DNA of 64,000 nucleotides from Roridomyces roridus (Eukaryota > Basidiomycota > Agaricomycetes > Agaricales > Mycenaceae): the NCBI GenBank assembly GCA_029378245.1, contig JARKIF010000013.1:372001-436000 (forward strand), read 5' to 3'. Below are positions 31,762-43,547 of this stretch, one piece after another. The position numbers and the translations under genes were made by a program. Below the pieces are notes generated by a model. The model was given only the letters and a program-made list of their open reading frames with translations. It ran no database searches and had not been told where the DNA came from. The stretch's first letter is position 1, and each line of letters begins with the position of its first letter.

Positions 31762-33509
31762 CTGGCAGACGAGGTGTAGCTGTAACCATAAATGAATGTG
31801 GGCACCCGTGGCAGGCGCCCGTATTTAAATGTGGGCAGGGCTTGACCGCCCAGCCAAGCTCCGCCCACATTTGAATGTGGGTGATCTGCCTTACCTTTCT
31901 GGGCTTTCCTCCGAATGCTCATTGCCGGGGCCTTTGCCGTTGTACATATCCGTGCCGCTGGTTGCCGGCTCTGTTTATCATATGGTTATTCGAGTACTCA
32001 GTTATTTACCAATTATATAACTCAACAACTCTCGAATCAATAGATATCCGGTGCCGACTGTGCCGATACCACCTTGACAGTTCTTTCTTTTCAGTGTTGC
32101 CCTTACGGCAGATGTTGAGATGGCAGCCTTTTGCCATCTGCCCTTCTCGGGGAATCTATTGAGCAATGCTACAGAGATCAATAGCACCCCAGAGTGGTCC
32201 ACTGATCAAAAAGCACACCCGGCACAATTGGTACCATCATAATTGATATGATGCATCAAAAGCCAAAGTTGTAGAGCGGCTCAGGGGCTACAGGAGCTGT
32301 CAACATGTGTTTTAACTCAAGCGGCTTGCTTAGCCTGCAAAATGCAAAATACTTTCCAAAACCAGAGTGTTTCATCAAGTGATAATGTAAGGCTCCAAAA
32401 AGTCAGATTCAAGTCATATGATGTCACCTGCCGTGAGTGAAAGGCCGTTCAATGGAATGACACAACAAACAGATCCTTTGGCATGTGATTTCCCATTGTA
32501 GCCACTACGCTTTTGTCCCCAAAAGGAAATTTTCGAGTTTCTGCCCTTGGCTGGGTTTCCCTAAGATCTGCTGGCTGCATCTTGTCTCGATGCCCTTTCT
32601 GTGAGTTCTTTGGTATGTCCTGGTAGTTAATTAAGCTTTCAGTAACACTGTTGTGGGCCTGTAATTGCAGAAATAGGCTGTCTTTGGGTGATCTGTTGAT
32701 ATGACTTGTATTTCTTCCCCCCAATGTTGTATGAATACCCCAAAAAGGTACATGCAGTAGTATAGATGATCCTAAGGCCATCTAGCCAGAGGAATCTGCC
32801 CTCAATGTGGCCTGTAGATGAATCAATGAAAATATTGATCTGGCCTGAGGCATTGATAGCATACATGGAACCTGTGATCCCAGGTATCTTGCAGTCGATG
32901 GGATACCTGTATTCGCATTTTGAGTCACTGTTGACTTAACACTATCCAACAAACCAGTGCAATGTGTGATAGTGTCTGAAACAGACTATTGCCTACATTG
33001 TGCATTCCCTGGATTTTACTTGGTGATACTAAGGCTGCGGGAGACATTTGGAAGTGTACTAAAAAAGTTACGAGCAAGAGATCACCAAACCATGTACTCA
33101 GAAACATGAGTTTCATGGACATACATTTCTTGATCAATTCAGTGACTGAGCACGAAGGGAGGGTAATACAGCAGAGTGGAGACTATAAATGAGTAGCTGT
33201 CATTCAGAGCATTCCAAAAATGTCTTATTTCATTAGATTTGGTCAACAACTAATAGAGTTCTGTTCAAGTGGTGTGCAAGCAAATGCCCATAATCTTACC
33301 CTGCAACCAACACATCCCACCACCCATCCAGAGGCAACTTAGGTAGTTTTCATCTTGGATGGATACATTGGCACCTAATATCATGTTCCACCCGATTTTC
33401 AGCCTCTGAATGGTACTATAGAACCCCCCAGAGAAGGAACCTTGGGCATCAGTGCAAAATGATGTTGGTTGAATCTCAAGTTACACCTCTCTTCTGTTTG
33501 ATGGCAGAG
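31762..33509. other. Unclassified insertion near the right end of the Ngaro-like element
   Basis: AT-richer than its surroundings. 31780-31880 has repeated ATGTGGGC motifs that can pair with GCCCACAT. From about 32640 to 32900 the minus strand reads coherently (KIPGITGSMYAINASGQINI, DSSTGHIEGRFLWLDGLRII), and more short minus-strand pieces follow up to 33400, all broken by stops. This looks like a decayed gene or element. No terminal repeats or target duplications found. Confidence 0.45.
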
Positions 33510-33526
33510 GACGACAAGGCATAGAA

Positions 33527-33760
33527 GCTTGTGCGTCGCATGAAACTCGGCTGGCACCTTGTCGACGTTGAGCGCTCGCAGGAATGACTTTGGTAGCGGC
33601 TCGTCGTCTTGGGTTTGGGTGCCGCAGCCAGGTGCCAAGTCAGTCCCACTGAGTAGATCCGGTGAGTGTCAAGCCAAGATTGAGATTGAGAGAACGGTGA
33701 ACGAACTTTGGGCCAGCGTTGCTGGTCCCTGATAGAGCTTTTGGCGCGTTTGTGCGGCAT
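33527..33760 (-). pseudogene. 5' part of the gene split by the Ngaro-like element
   Basis: Starts MPHKRAKSSIRDQQRWPK. After an intron with an imperfectly placed donor it continues GTDLAPGCGTQTQDDEPLPK and SFLRALNVDKVPAEFHATHK, where the retroelement begins. The last codon joins in frame to the half at 28700-29346. The basic start and the charged layout suggest a nuclear or nucleolar protein. With the element present the transcript would run into its right end, so the gene is almost certainly inactive unless the organism carries an intact allele. Confidence 0.6.
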
Positions 33761-33965
33761 GGTGATGAGGGAAGAGGAAATGTCGGAAATGATGGCTCCC
33801 ACGTGTCCTCGGCACAGTGATCCGCTCCCGCGGCTTTGAGTTCAGCGGAGCCAAGCCGAACGAATTGTACGACAAATTATATTTCAGATTAAGTATACTG
33901 CAAGACCAAAGAAAGCAAAGAAGGAGAGACTAATAGTTATAGATTAATTATTGGATTCGCGCCCT

Positions 33966-36002
33966 TCAAACACTGGTGATGGAAACCGAAACACCCTGAG
34001 CCGGACGAGGCGGGTTGCCACCGTCACCGATCATAATCTGGACACCCTCGCTCCAGACACCATCGGCGACGACGTAGATCCATCCGGGACCTGGGGCGTA
34101 AATATTGCCGTTGGGGGGCGCGGTGATGGTGAGGGTGTTGCCCGACAAGGTGTGCTCGAGGAAGACGAGGCGCTGGCCGGCGTGCCAGCCGTGAGTGATG
34201 TAGCCCATGTCGATCAAAGAGACTGCGCAGAATTGTGAGTATTGGGTTGAGCAAAAGTGGAGATACAGACGCACCTTGGAGTTCACCGGCAGCGAGAGTA
34301 GACGGGATGGTGACAGTGATGGTGCCCTGAGCATTGAAAGCGAGCTGAGAAGGAGACTTGGAGATCACAGGGCGGGGCGAGCCGTTGGTGATGAAGTCGG
34401 GGTTGAGGTATTCGACACGGTACTCGGAGGGGAAGGAGTAGTTGTTTGGGTTGTCGTCAGCGGAGAGGACGAAGGGGTGAGGGTTGGATGCGGCGACCAT
34501 GATGTTTCTAAGCGATGTCAATGACCAGGATTTTATGGAGAAGTGTTGCAACTTACCCTTTCCCGGTGAGTGTCGCAGCAGAGTGGTACATCCGGGCGAT
34601 ATCGGTGGTGGGGAGGCCATCCTGAGTGAGTCTGCGTGCAAAATATGAGCCATAACATGAGGGCAAATTTGAAGCGGCATACCTCTGTCCGGAGGGCAAC
34701 GAGGGCTTGTACATGATCGGGGTCGTCGCAGGGTGATCCGCGTTGCTGTTGATGGCTCCCGAGTCACCGACGGAAGGATATCCGGAGTAGCTGTGAAGGA
34801 ATAGAATTAGTGCGACGGTAAATTGAAACTGAACCGTGCGACTTGCCCAGTATGTGCGCCATTGATGATCATTAGATCGCCGTTGGGCAAGAGAACAGTC
34901 TCGGGGAGGAGACGCGGGTCAGGCAGCTGCTCAACCTCCCAGCCGGCAGCGATGCCAGCCGGAGTCAACGTGATGCGCGAGCATTGAGTGGTAGCGACGT
35001 CCTGGTTGGACATCTCCTCGACAGTGATCGTGTCTGGCTTGTCGGAACCACCGCACGCGAGGACCGTGGGCTCGTAGAGCGGGGGCGAGAGAGGGAGGAG
35101 CTGGGCGAAACCGTCGAAAGGCACACCGATGCGAACGCCGTTGGGGAGGTCGGGAAGCCGCATGAGCTCAGTGTTAGTGTCGACGTCGTAGACGGCAGAC
35201 TGGTTGTTGGCGATCATGAGAATGTGGCCGGATGGCAGGACTTGGGAACTAAATTACATAGTTAGTGAGTTGAGCAGAACACAAGATGAAGGACATACCG
35301 AGGGAACAAGTTCGCTGGCAGAGTGTCGTTCAAGAACTTGCTGGGCCGTACCGTCCCTGCTTCTCCCGCACGCGGGGGGAAGAATTCGATGTTGTTCTGC
35401 GCGATGTCGGCCCCGTTGAACGTCGTCAGGATGTCACTGCCGCCCATGATCATGAGACTGCCATCAGCAATCCGCAGAGCCGTCGGGTACCAACGCGTCA
35501 CGACGAGGTGCAGGTTCTCTGGGTCCTCGAAGACGGTGCACCCTGGACCAGTACCGTCGGCAGAAGTGCAGGGGCCGAAGAGGCGGATGGCCATCCGTCC
35601 GTCGGTAGCGTTTCCCCACCCGGGAATGTCGTCCTCCGGCTGGCCACCGACGGAAACCAATGTACCGTTCGAAATAAAGGCACCTCCAGCACTTGAAGCA
35701 TTGAATAAGCAGCTGAATATTGAAAGAGAATGTGCAACTCACCAGAACGAGTTGGTCTTGACCTCGAGCGGGGTCGCTGTGTTGGTGTCGAAATGCCAGA
35801 GACCGGCCCATGCAGACTCGCCGTCGGAAAGCTTGAGCGGGTTAGTGTAGGGGCGGTCGTACATGAGCGCCAGCGTGGGCGAGAGGTTGATGAGCTCGAG
35901 GGGGATAATGCCCGAGTTACCCTGCTGGACAAAGGTCCAGGTGTTCTGCGCCATAGCGAGACGCACGAAGGGAATGAGGGAGAGGAGTTTGGTGGAGAGC
36001 AT
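33966..36002 (-). CDS. Copper-radical oxidase (glyoxal oxidase-type, AA5_1)
   Basis: Secreted oxidase that makes hydrogen peroxide from small aldehydes and supports ligninolytic peroxidases. Signal peptide MLSTKLLSLIPFVRLAMA. The kelch-like propeller carries the cross-link cysteine in NSFCAGGAFISNGTLVSVGG (after choosing the acceptor at the AAG before TGCTGG). The cross-link tyrosine is in RWYPTALRIADGSLMIMGG, copper Tyr/His in MYHSAATL, and a copper His in ITHGWHAGQRLVFLEH. Other blocks: GAINSNADHPATTPIMYKPS and PSEYRVEYLNPDFITNGSPR. The C-terminal DUF1929-type domain ends GDGGNPPRPAQGVSVSITSV. About six short introns. All copper-radical ligands expected for the family appear to be present. 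Galactose oxidase is the alternative but fits less well. Confidence 0.9.
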
Positions 36003-36057
36003 GTTGGAAGGAGTGAGTTGGAGACCGTGGTGAAGAAAGACGACGAATGGCTGGCCC

Positions 36058-36064
36058 TTTTATA
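36058..36064 (-). promoter_or_regulatory. TATA box of the copper-radical oxidase gene
   Basis: TATAAAA on the minus strand, about 55-60 bp upstream of the ATG at 36002. Confidence 0.55.
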
Positions 36065-38050
36065 CCTTGAAAGATGCAGTGCGCGGCCAAGAAGTAAATT
36101 GGGGTAAGCCATTTGTGCCTGCCTAATATTAGCTCCAAGGATTTTCATCCGTACTTGGATTAGGATCATATTACAGTTGCATACCAGTTCCGCGGACGCA
36201 TTCACCGGCGGTTCAAGGACGTGCTGCTTATCTCCCTTGGGTGTCGGACAACGTAGTCGTTACATTTCATCGAGACCCGAGGAACGGCCGTGAGGAGTTT
36301 GTGGCAAGAATCTGCAATGGAGCTTCAATGGAGCCCAGACTGCGCAGCTGTCGATGAGTTGGTGTCTGACAATGGAACAGCAGCACCAGTCGGCTGCAGG
36401 CCGATAGAAGATTCAGCGGCGCATCTGGTCGGCAATGGCGAAAGGAGAAGGATGACGAAAGAAAGAAAAAGCGGTGATCAAATGACCAATTTGCTTGATG
36501 ACCGGATGCCGGGATGGGCGATCCTGATTACTGTTCAACGGCATGCTACGGCATCCTTATCTTCCGGCCCAGAGGGACCGCGGCCAGTCACAGTGTTTGA
36601 GCCACGGTAAATATCTCTTTGGCTCCAAGGCAACACCTGGCGCGCCTGTCGAGATGGTGGTGCACCTCGTAACCCGCCCGGCGGGAGGAGGAATCACAGT
36701 CCTTCGCAAACGCGTGAAGCTAACTAGCTCAAGGTAGACTCAGACTGGTCTTGGACTGGTCACTGTATTATGCAAGTCGGCTACTTGATCTTCCCGTACC
36801 CAAATATAACCACGGCGGGCCCATCGCGCCGGTGACGCATGCGAGCGCGACTGGATGATTCTAACATGCCCGGGCAGCCCGGTTTACTCGCAACACAACA
36901 TGAAACTTCTGACAATGGTCTCAACAGCTTTGGATTGAACAGTTTTGATGATGTCCGACCTACTCCGTGGCTAACACGCGAGTCGGTGGACTGATCAGTG
37001 TGCAACGCCGAACACCTTGGACACTTTCACCTGGGTCCCCGACCTGCACATGTGCAATTCCCAAATCTTCCGCTTGCCACCTTGCTCAAGCTCAAGAGTC
37101 AAATGTGAACGCTCCGATAGAAATCATCCGGCGCCCTGTCCCGGTGTCACGGAGCTCACTGCCGATTGAATTCCTCCTGATCTCTCACGCTCGGATCGAG
37201 TTCCGCCGACGCCCTATACCGCTTTTGTGATGGCACATCGACCGGGCACCCTGGAACAACCCTGAAATGTAATTTGTAAGAGGCCTTAGTCGGCGTGCTG
37301 CGTGCTCCAGTGTCCCTTGTTTCACACCATCCTTCATGAGATTGTTATTTTTTCAATACATACATACATACAGTCGTAAAACGCCAAGGGCACGGATCGA
37401 GGGATTTAGAATCGTTAGCGAATGCAGTCAAGCAAGAGTCACTCACTTGCCCGGGTCAGTGTTTCATCTGCGTAATGATGCATGAAGCGGAGTTTCAAAA
37501 GCTTTCGAACAGTCGTCACTTCAAATCAACCGAGAAACAGAAGAAGAGGAAGTCAATCACGTATCTAACTGATTAGACCCGGGTAACCCCGTGTTGATTC
37601 CGAGAGGGGACGAGGATGCCTTGGGATGCGGCAAAAATTCGAGGGAGCCGAGTTGATTCAAGCTGCCAAGGATATCGGAGCCGCCAGTGGTTTTGCATGT
37701 GATGCCGGAGGCGTGGCTGGTAGGACAGACGAGGTCTGCGCATGCGCGGATGAAGACCTAGCCGGGCTCGAGACGTACGTGATTGAGGGGACGCTCGCGC
37801 ACCAGACGTGGTCAGAGTCAAAAAAGGCTCTGCTGCCGTCTCTCTTGTGCTCCACCATGGACTTATCTCTTCTCTGTAACGGTGGCTCTGTGCGGAACTG
37901 ACACGTTGTCCTCCGAGTCTTACCACTCAGCTTGCAACGCCAGGCCATGCCCAGGCAGTAAAAAATTGCATAGATGAGTAACTACATTCTGTCCGTATCG
38001 CACCAAGTCAGAATAGTCACAAGCACCGCAGGAGCGGGCACACCTTGTAA
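36065..38050. other. Intergenic, no gene supported
   Basis: About 2 kb. A CATA microsatellite is at about 37355-37372. Open frames up to about 100 codons occur (36290-36610, 37626-37901) without signal peptide, domain or continuing exon. Confidence 0.5.
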
Positions 38051-38944
38051 TCAATCGACCTTTAGGAGCCAGGACATGTCCTCGTTGGAGATAAACGCCG
38101 AGATATCTAAGCGGTGGTTTGGCGCCGGTCAGAAAGAAAGTCATGCGTACCAGTCAACTCACCAGTCACTCTCCCGGTCTGCCGCGCTCGAACAAAAGCA
38201 TCCGTAACGTCCAACAGCGTCTCGACTCGGTACATGTCCGCTTCGTGAAGGAGTACAATACATTTGAGCCGAGAACACGCGGGGAACACCGACGAGGAGA
38301 GGTATGCGGACAGGTCGGCGTCGTTGAACGCAAAGTGGGTAAGATGCGGGATGTGGGCAATGCCAGCGATCGTTTGTTCCGCCGCCTCGTCGAATATCTC
38401 GAGATGAGTGACGGCGCGGAATGCTTGGTGCGAGAAATTGGTGGGGGATGGCACGGGAAAAAGGGTGGCAGTATTGATAACTATTCGTTGCAGGCATTCA
38501 AGGGACTCCCAGGCCGCCATGCTGGTCCCGCGGAAGTCGAACAAATCGACGACCTGAGTGCGTGTGAGCAGAATTTCAGCGGGGGACACTGTCTCTGAAG
38601 ACTCATTCCCGAGTAACAAGTGTGACGGCCTTTGTGAAAAAATCAGGAGGCCTGGTGACCAAGAGTCGAGAGAATATGTCGTATGTGAGCATCGGCAGGT
38701 CATGCGCCGTCGGCAGATATGAGCCAAGCACAACGACACGGTACATCATAGGCTCGACCCTGTGGGATGGATGCTCAGCTTTACTCCACTGGTTTCGTAG
38801 AGCTCACCAGGATTTGACGCGATGTGACACTAGCATGAGATTGGGGATCTTGCGTGGATGCGAGAGGGCCGAGATCTCGAAGACGGTGCGCTCCAAATCC
38901 AGCGGCAGCCTTGGATCCCGAGATCGCACGCTAGGGAGGGCCAT
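38051..38944 (-). CDS. F-box-like protein of the short basidiomycete type
   Basis: Starts MALPSVRSRDPRLPLDLERT, followed by FEISALSHPRKIPNLMLVSH (short F-box-like helix pair), PMMYRVVVLGS, then LHEADMYRVETLLDVTDAF near the C-terminus. The last intron, with a GTGAGT donor, joins to DISAFISNEDMSWLLKVD and TGA at 38051-38053. An in-frame ATG at 39016 would extend the N-terminus by 24 residues; I prefer 38944. Three or four exons. The order (LPxDLExxVFExxA, xPxLMLVxxRVxxWxxPxxYxxV) matches many uncharacterised Agaricomycete F-box-like proteins. Target unknown. Confidence 0.72.
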
Positions 38945-39498
38945 CCAGAAGACAGATCGACGAGTCAGCGACACAAGAGAGAGACACCGCCACCTGTCAA
39001 TCACAAGGTTGTTCATGAGTCACGTGCTACATCTCTGCTTTCACCCTTTGTCCGCCGTCATCGATTTCCCTGCCATCCACGCATCCCTTCTTCGAACGAG
39101 ACTCCGCATAGTTGGCCCTCAAACACGTCGGCGACCCCAGCCCTCCGACACACCGCGCCGCATTGACTCAGCTCATCTCTCCACCTTCCACTTGCCACAT
39201 CCTCGTGGTGACTCATGCAAGCTCTCCGCTCCGAATCTGCCGTTTCCAGCGAAAGTCCTGTCCCGGTAAATCCATCAGTAAAAGTACGTTCTAATCATAA
39301 CCTCCAAGTTCCGCTGGCTGATCATTATGATGCAGGCATTATTTGGGCATTATGCTAAGCACGAGACCGACAAGCACCGACGTAACGGTTCACCGGATGA
39401 ATATTTGCCCAGCCGCCGACAACTCGTACCTGAATCCTGATCAACCATTTCGGCCGAACTCGGGTCTAGGCCCACTCGGATCGTGACTCAGAACTCGC

Positions 39499-39507
39499 TT
39501 ATCTGAT
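39499..39507 (-). promoter_or_regulatory. Iron-GATA factor site (ATCWGATAA) upstream of the siderophore transporter
   Basis: The minus strand reads ATCAGATAA, an exact match to the ATCWGATAA consensus bound by fungal iron-responsive GATA repressors (Urbs1/SreA/Sre1 type). It lies 23 bp before the first possible ATG and 86 bp before the second. Placement in front of an iron-uptake gene makes regulation by iron likely; not proven. Confidence 0.6.
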
Positions 39508-39529
39508 TACCTTGTGCGCTTGATCGGAG

Positions 39530-42314
39530 ATGCTGGCGCAAGATAAAGACACCACGGTATCAGATACCCTTCTTGCGTCCCACCCTCCGAACATGTCCGC
39601 CGACCTACACTCCCTCGACGAGAAAAAGTCTGTCAGCGACGTGGAGCCCGTCGTGGTCGACCAAGCCAATGGAGTGACCCGTATCGAAGCCCTCTGTGCG
39701 TTTTTCCCGCCCGCCGGTACGCTCATTCATAGCCTGTAGATCGTGTCTTCACGGGGTGGAAGATATGGATGCTCTACGGGTGCGCTGCTACCTCCGTCTT
39801 TTGTTCGTACGTGCTCAACGTTGCCTGCTTAGATCCCTCGCCGTCATCTCCTTCGTCTACGCCCTCAGCTCGAGCACGACGTATACATGTGTGTTTGTCC
39901 AGCTCACATCGCACCCCTCTCACTGAAAGTTTCATCGCAGATGAGGCGTTTGCGGCGTCTTCGTTCGAAAGTCATTCCCTCATCGGGGCGATCAGCGTCG
40001 CTACTTCCATTATAGGTGGAGTATCGCGTCCGTTCATCGCCAAGGTGCTCCTCGTCATCGTCGCCTGTTCAACTCATTAATTCATTTGTCCATAGCTCGC
40101 CGACCTCGCTAGCCGTCCCGCTGCTCTGAGCATATCCGTCTTCCTATACGCTCTCGGCTACATCATCGTGGCTGCTTCGAAAACCATTGGCGCGGTCGCA
40201 GCTGGTGCGCGAGCGCGATCTTCTCATCTTTCACAATCTGATACGTAAATTAGGGCAGGTTTTATACGCCATGGGTAACACAGGCATTGACCTCAGTTCG
40301 TTTCCTCGCTCGGTTTAACGTTACATAACTAACATAACTAACGACTTTCAGCCGTCACCGTCATCTTGGCCGACATTACCTCGCTCCAATACCGCTCCCT
40401 ATTCCTCGGATTATATTCCATGTCGTTCGTGATTACCACCTTCGTGTCGGGGGATATATCGACTGGGATCTCGGCGAATACTTTGAACGGCTGGCGCTGG
40501 GGTGTGAGTAGCCCGTCATCTCTGTCAGTCGGGTGTCTGACGCGCAATAGTATGGCATGTTTATTATCCTGGTACCGGTTTCCATCGGCCCTGCGTTGGT
40601 TACGCTCTTCTGGGCCGACAGAAAGGCGAAACGGATTGGTGGTACGTAACTTGAAACACTTCTTCCTTTGACGAACGATACGCAGCTCCTTCGCTCTCCT
40701 CGTCCTCCCACTCCCGGCGGCAACAGATCACGGGAGAGCAGGCCCCTTCGCGCTCGATCATTGAGCTGTGCGTCCATTACGCGCGGGTCATGGATGCGTT
40801 CGGGCTTCTTCTCCTTGGGACGTCTTGTTCGCTTTTACTGCTACCGTTCTCGCTGTACACGACGGCCCAGAACGGGTGGCGTAATCGTGCGTCTTCCTAC
40901 TTGCTCTTATTGTTGCTGGGGAATGCTTATCCGACGGGTAGCTTCCCTCATCGCCATGTTCGTCGTCGGCGGTATACTCTTGATTTCATTCTTCGTGTGG
41001 GAGTTGAAGATGTCCGAGCATCCGATTATGCCGAAGCGGATTTTGAATCGGTCTTTTGTGGGTTTTCCTTCTGGTCCGAGGTCCACAGGGCATTGATCTT
41101 ATCGGCAGGTTTGCTCCGTCGCGATCGATTTCATGTACTACGTATGTGCTTTCTTTTCTCCCAGGACTTTCAGAACGACTCAGCTCTGTAGTTGTCTGGG
41201 GATCTGACTTTGACGTACTTCTCCTCGTATGTCTACGTCGTCAAGGACTGGTCGGTGAGTTGATTCCATCCAACATTGCCAAGTCAAATATGCTCAATGG
41301 CACGCAGTTGAAAGATTACACCTACTTCTCGTGCGTTCTCCTCCCCACCGTCATTCTTCTTGCTGAATGAAATCCTTTTCTAGGAACACGTACGTTTGCG
41401 CTCTTCACTCGCTCTCACGTTCAACTCACCCGAGTTCAGGTTGACCGTCGGGCTGTGCTTCTTTGGGTTTTGTGTGGGCATCGTCCATCGCGTCACGCAC
41501 CGGTACAAGTATCTGCAACTCACAGGCCTGGGGATTAGGATCATGTGCGAAAATCCCTCACCTGCAGCCTAGTACTCGCTAATCGGAGGACAGTGGCCAA
41601 GGGCTCATCTTCCTGGCTAGCAATGGCAATAAGAGGTCCGTGGTGAATACTCCGCGCACAGTCGTCTTCTCAGATATACTTCAGCGACGCCGTATTGGTG
41701 ATGAGTCAAATCCTCACCTCACTCGGAGGCGCGTGCTCCGTCATGGGCTCCCAAGTGGCCTCTCAAGCCTCTGTGCCTCATCAGGTTCGTTCCCTATCCA
41801 TCTATCTCCGCGCACGCTGCTCACTCAACGCCGGACGCAGGATCTAGCCCTCGTGATATCCCTCCTCTCCCTCTGGACCTCCGTCGGCGGTGGGATTGGC
41901 TCCGCCATCGCCGCTGCGATATGGGATAATCAGCTCCCGAAGAACCTAGACAAGTACGTCGGGAATACCCTCAATGCTACGCAGCGTGCAGAAATCTTTG
42001 GGTCTATTACCGTTGCGCGGGACTCGGAGCCGAGGGCGGAGATTATCAAGGGTCAGTTTGCTCTCATCCTTTTCCCTCAATCCTTGGAGCAGCTGCTGAT
42101 GTGGATTCTTTATTTATTTGAAGCATACGACGCGACGGCGCGTGCGATGTTCCTACCTGCGCTCGTTCTCTCGTGTCTCCCGCTCCTCGCTGGATTGTTA
42201 ACGACGAATTTTTATCTTGGGAATACGCAGAATGCTGTCGAGGACAAGGAGGTTAGGGTGCGCGGTAGTGGTACTGACGAGGAGGTGGAGGGGGAATCAA
42301 AAACGACCGTGTAA
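39530..42314 (+). CDS. Siderophore-iron transporter (MFS, SIT/ARN/MirB family)
   Basis: Plasma-membrane proton symporter taking up ferric siderophores. The N-terminal cytosolic tail (SADLHSLDEKKSVSDVEPVV) is followed by 12 to 14 membrane segments over about a dozen exons. Visible segments: GWKIWMLYGCAATSVFCSYV, SLIGAISVATSIIGGVSRPF, LADLASRPAALSISVFLYAL, FLGLYSMSFVITTFVSGDIS, RVMDAFGLLLLGTSCSLLLL, SLIAMFVVGGILLISFFVWE and LALVISLLSLWTSVGGGIGS. The tail is acidic, and the final exon stops at 42312-42314. Loop motif PIMPKRILNRSFVGF is family-typical. The start may be 39593 (MSADLHS), since the GATA site is very close to 39530. No siderophore synthetase gene is nearby. Confidence 0.85.
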
Positions 42315-42405
42315 GTGGCACGAGCCGGAGTCGTCTGTCGCGAGTTGAACTTATCGTGGACATCGCATCACAACGAAGAAAAAATACACGCAAGGTAGAT
42401 TAGAA

Positions 42406-43547
42406 TTACGCCTTCAGACCCCGTAGCCTACAGATTACATCCATCTCATTCCGATTCCACTGCCCCGACCCCCCATATTTCACATCCGGATCCCCGAGCT
42501 CAGAAAGTGAGCGTGGCCGCGGCGTGGTGCATCCCGCATCCGAACGAGAACGTGACCACGCATCCGAGTCCTCATCATCATCCAACGTTGACTTGGTCGT
42601 ATCTGAATCGAAAGAAAACTCGGACCGCCGGGGTGAGTTGGACGCAAGTGAGGCGGTGGCAGACGTGGAAGCAAGGCGTTGAGCTTCCATCGAGCGTGTC
42701 CATTCGTCCATGTCGAGGTCGAATGTAGATTTAGATGGCGAGGGGAAGAGGGAGGAGGTTGGAGTCGGTGGGCCGCTGACGTTGGCGATGGAGAAGGAGA
42801 TGGTGGGAATGCGGCCGCGGAGGGTTAGGCCTCGGGGTCGGCGTGCACGTAAAGAAGTTGAACTCGAATCAGACGATGATACGGAGGGGGCGATAGTGGT
42901 ATGTGATTCGAAGCGCAACGTCCGCGCGAGGGTGGAGAATTTGCCACGGTTGGAAGGTCTGGCGGCTGGGATACTGATCTCCGTGGGGAGGGGGGGGAGA
43001 GGTTTCGTCGTTGGAAGGGAGGACTCTGACACGACAATCGGGTCGAGAGATTTACCCTTCCACAGCGTTTGAACGCGCGACGGGCCCAGGGATTGGGTTG
43101 GCGTCGTAGGCACTGCAGGGGCGGGGACATGGGTGGCCGTTGGAGTCAGCTTTGCTTTCGTTGGGGGCTTGGACTTGGGCTGACGCGAACCAGCTCCTCC
43201 GCGTCCCGTTGGCCGATACTGCACAGGGGCAGATGTGGTCGGTGCGCGGACTGGTGGAGAGAGCAGATGGTTCGAATTCGGCTGGCAATTGCAACTGCAA
43301 CATTGATGAGGTCTGGGCTGGGCAGCCGTTGGAAGAAGAGTGCGGGGACGAGAGGCAACGCCGCCGCGTCCGACCATGCGGATTGGTTCTGTGGTGAGGT
43401 AGGGTTGACGCTGGCGCTGCAGGGGACCGTCGCTGCCTGGACGAATCTGAGCCGTTTGACTCCGCAAGATGAGAAGGCGCACGTACCAGTCTTGGAGGAT
43501 CCGAAAGGTTTCAACGTGAATGTAGAGGAAACCCCTGAGGTGTCCAT
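42406..43547 (-). CDS. Serine/proline-rich low-complexity protein of unknown function
   Basis: Two exons. Exon 1 starts MDTSGVSSTFTLKPFGSSKT. The long second exon, entered at an acceptor before GCAGCG so that the frame reads GSDGPLQRQRQPYLTTEPIR, continues to TAG/TAA at 42406. It contains a cysteine cluster (HQCCSCNCQP), Pro-rich stretches, acidic Ser-rich regions and an ordered C-terminal motif KYGGSGQWNRNEMDVICRLR. Such proteins are common and unnamed in Agaricomycetes. An adaptor or regulatory role with multiple phosphorylation sites is only a guess. Confidence 0.65.

Larger units (their letters stand above)
29347..33527 (+). mobile_element. Ngaro/DIRS-type retroelement with split direct repeats, internally deleted
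   Basis: Repeat order A1 (29347-29502), internal frame, B1 (31325-31421 plus tail to 31443), A2 (31443-31599), B2 (31663-31761). This A1-ORF-B1A2B2 arrangement is the split-direct-repeat architecture of Ngaro-type tyrosine-recombinase retrotransposons. The terminal motif GACGACAAGGCATAGAAG occurs at the B1/A2 junction and again at 33510-33527, which marks the right end. About 1.75 kb of unrelated sequence separates B2 from this end. The element interrupts a coding exon: the flanks (29346 and 33528) rejoin in frame. No tyrosine recombinase is present, so it is non-autonomous. Confidence 0.8.
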
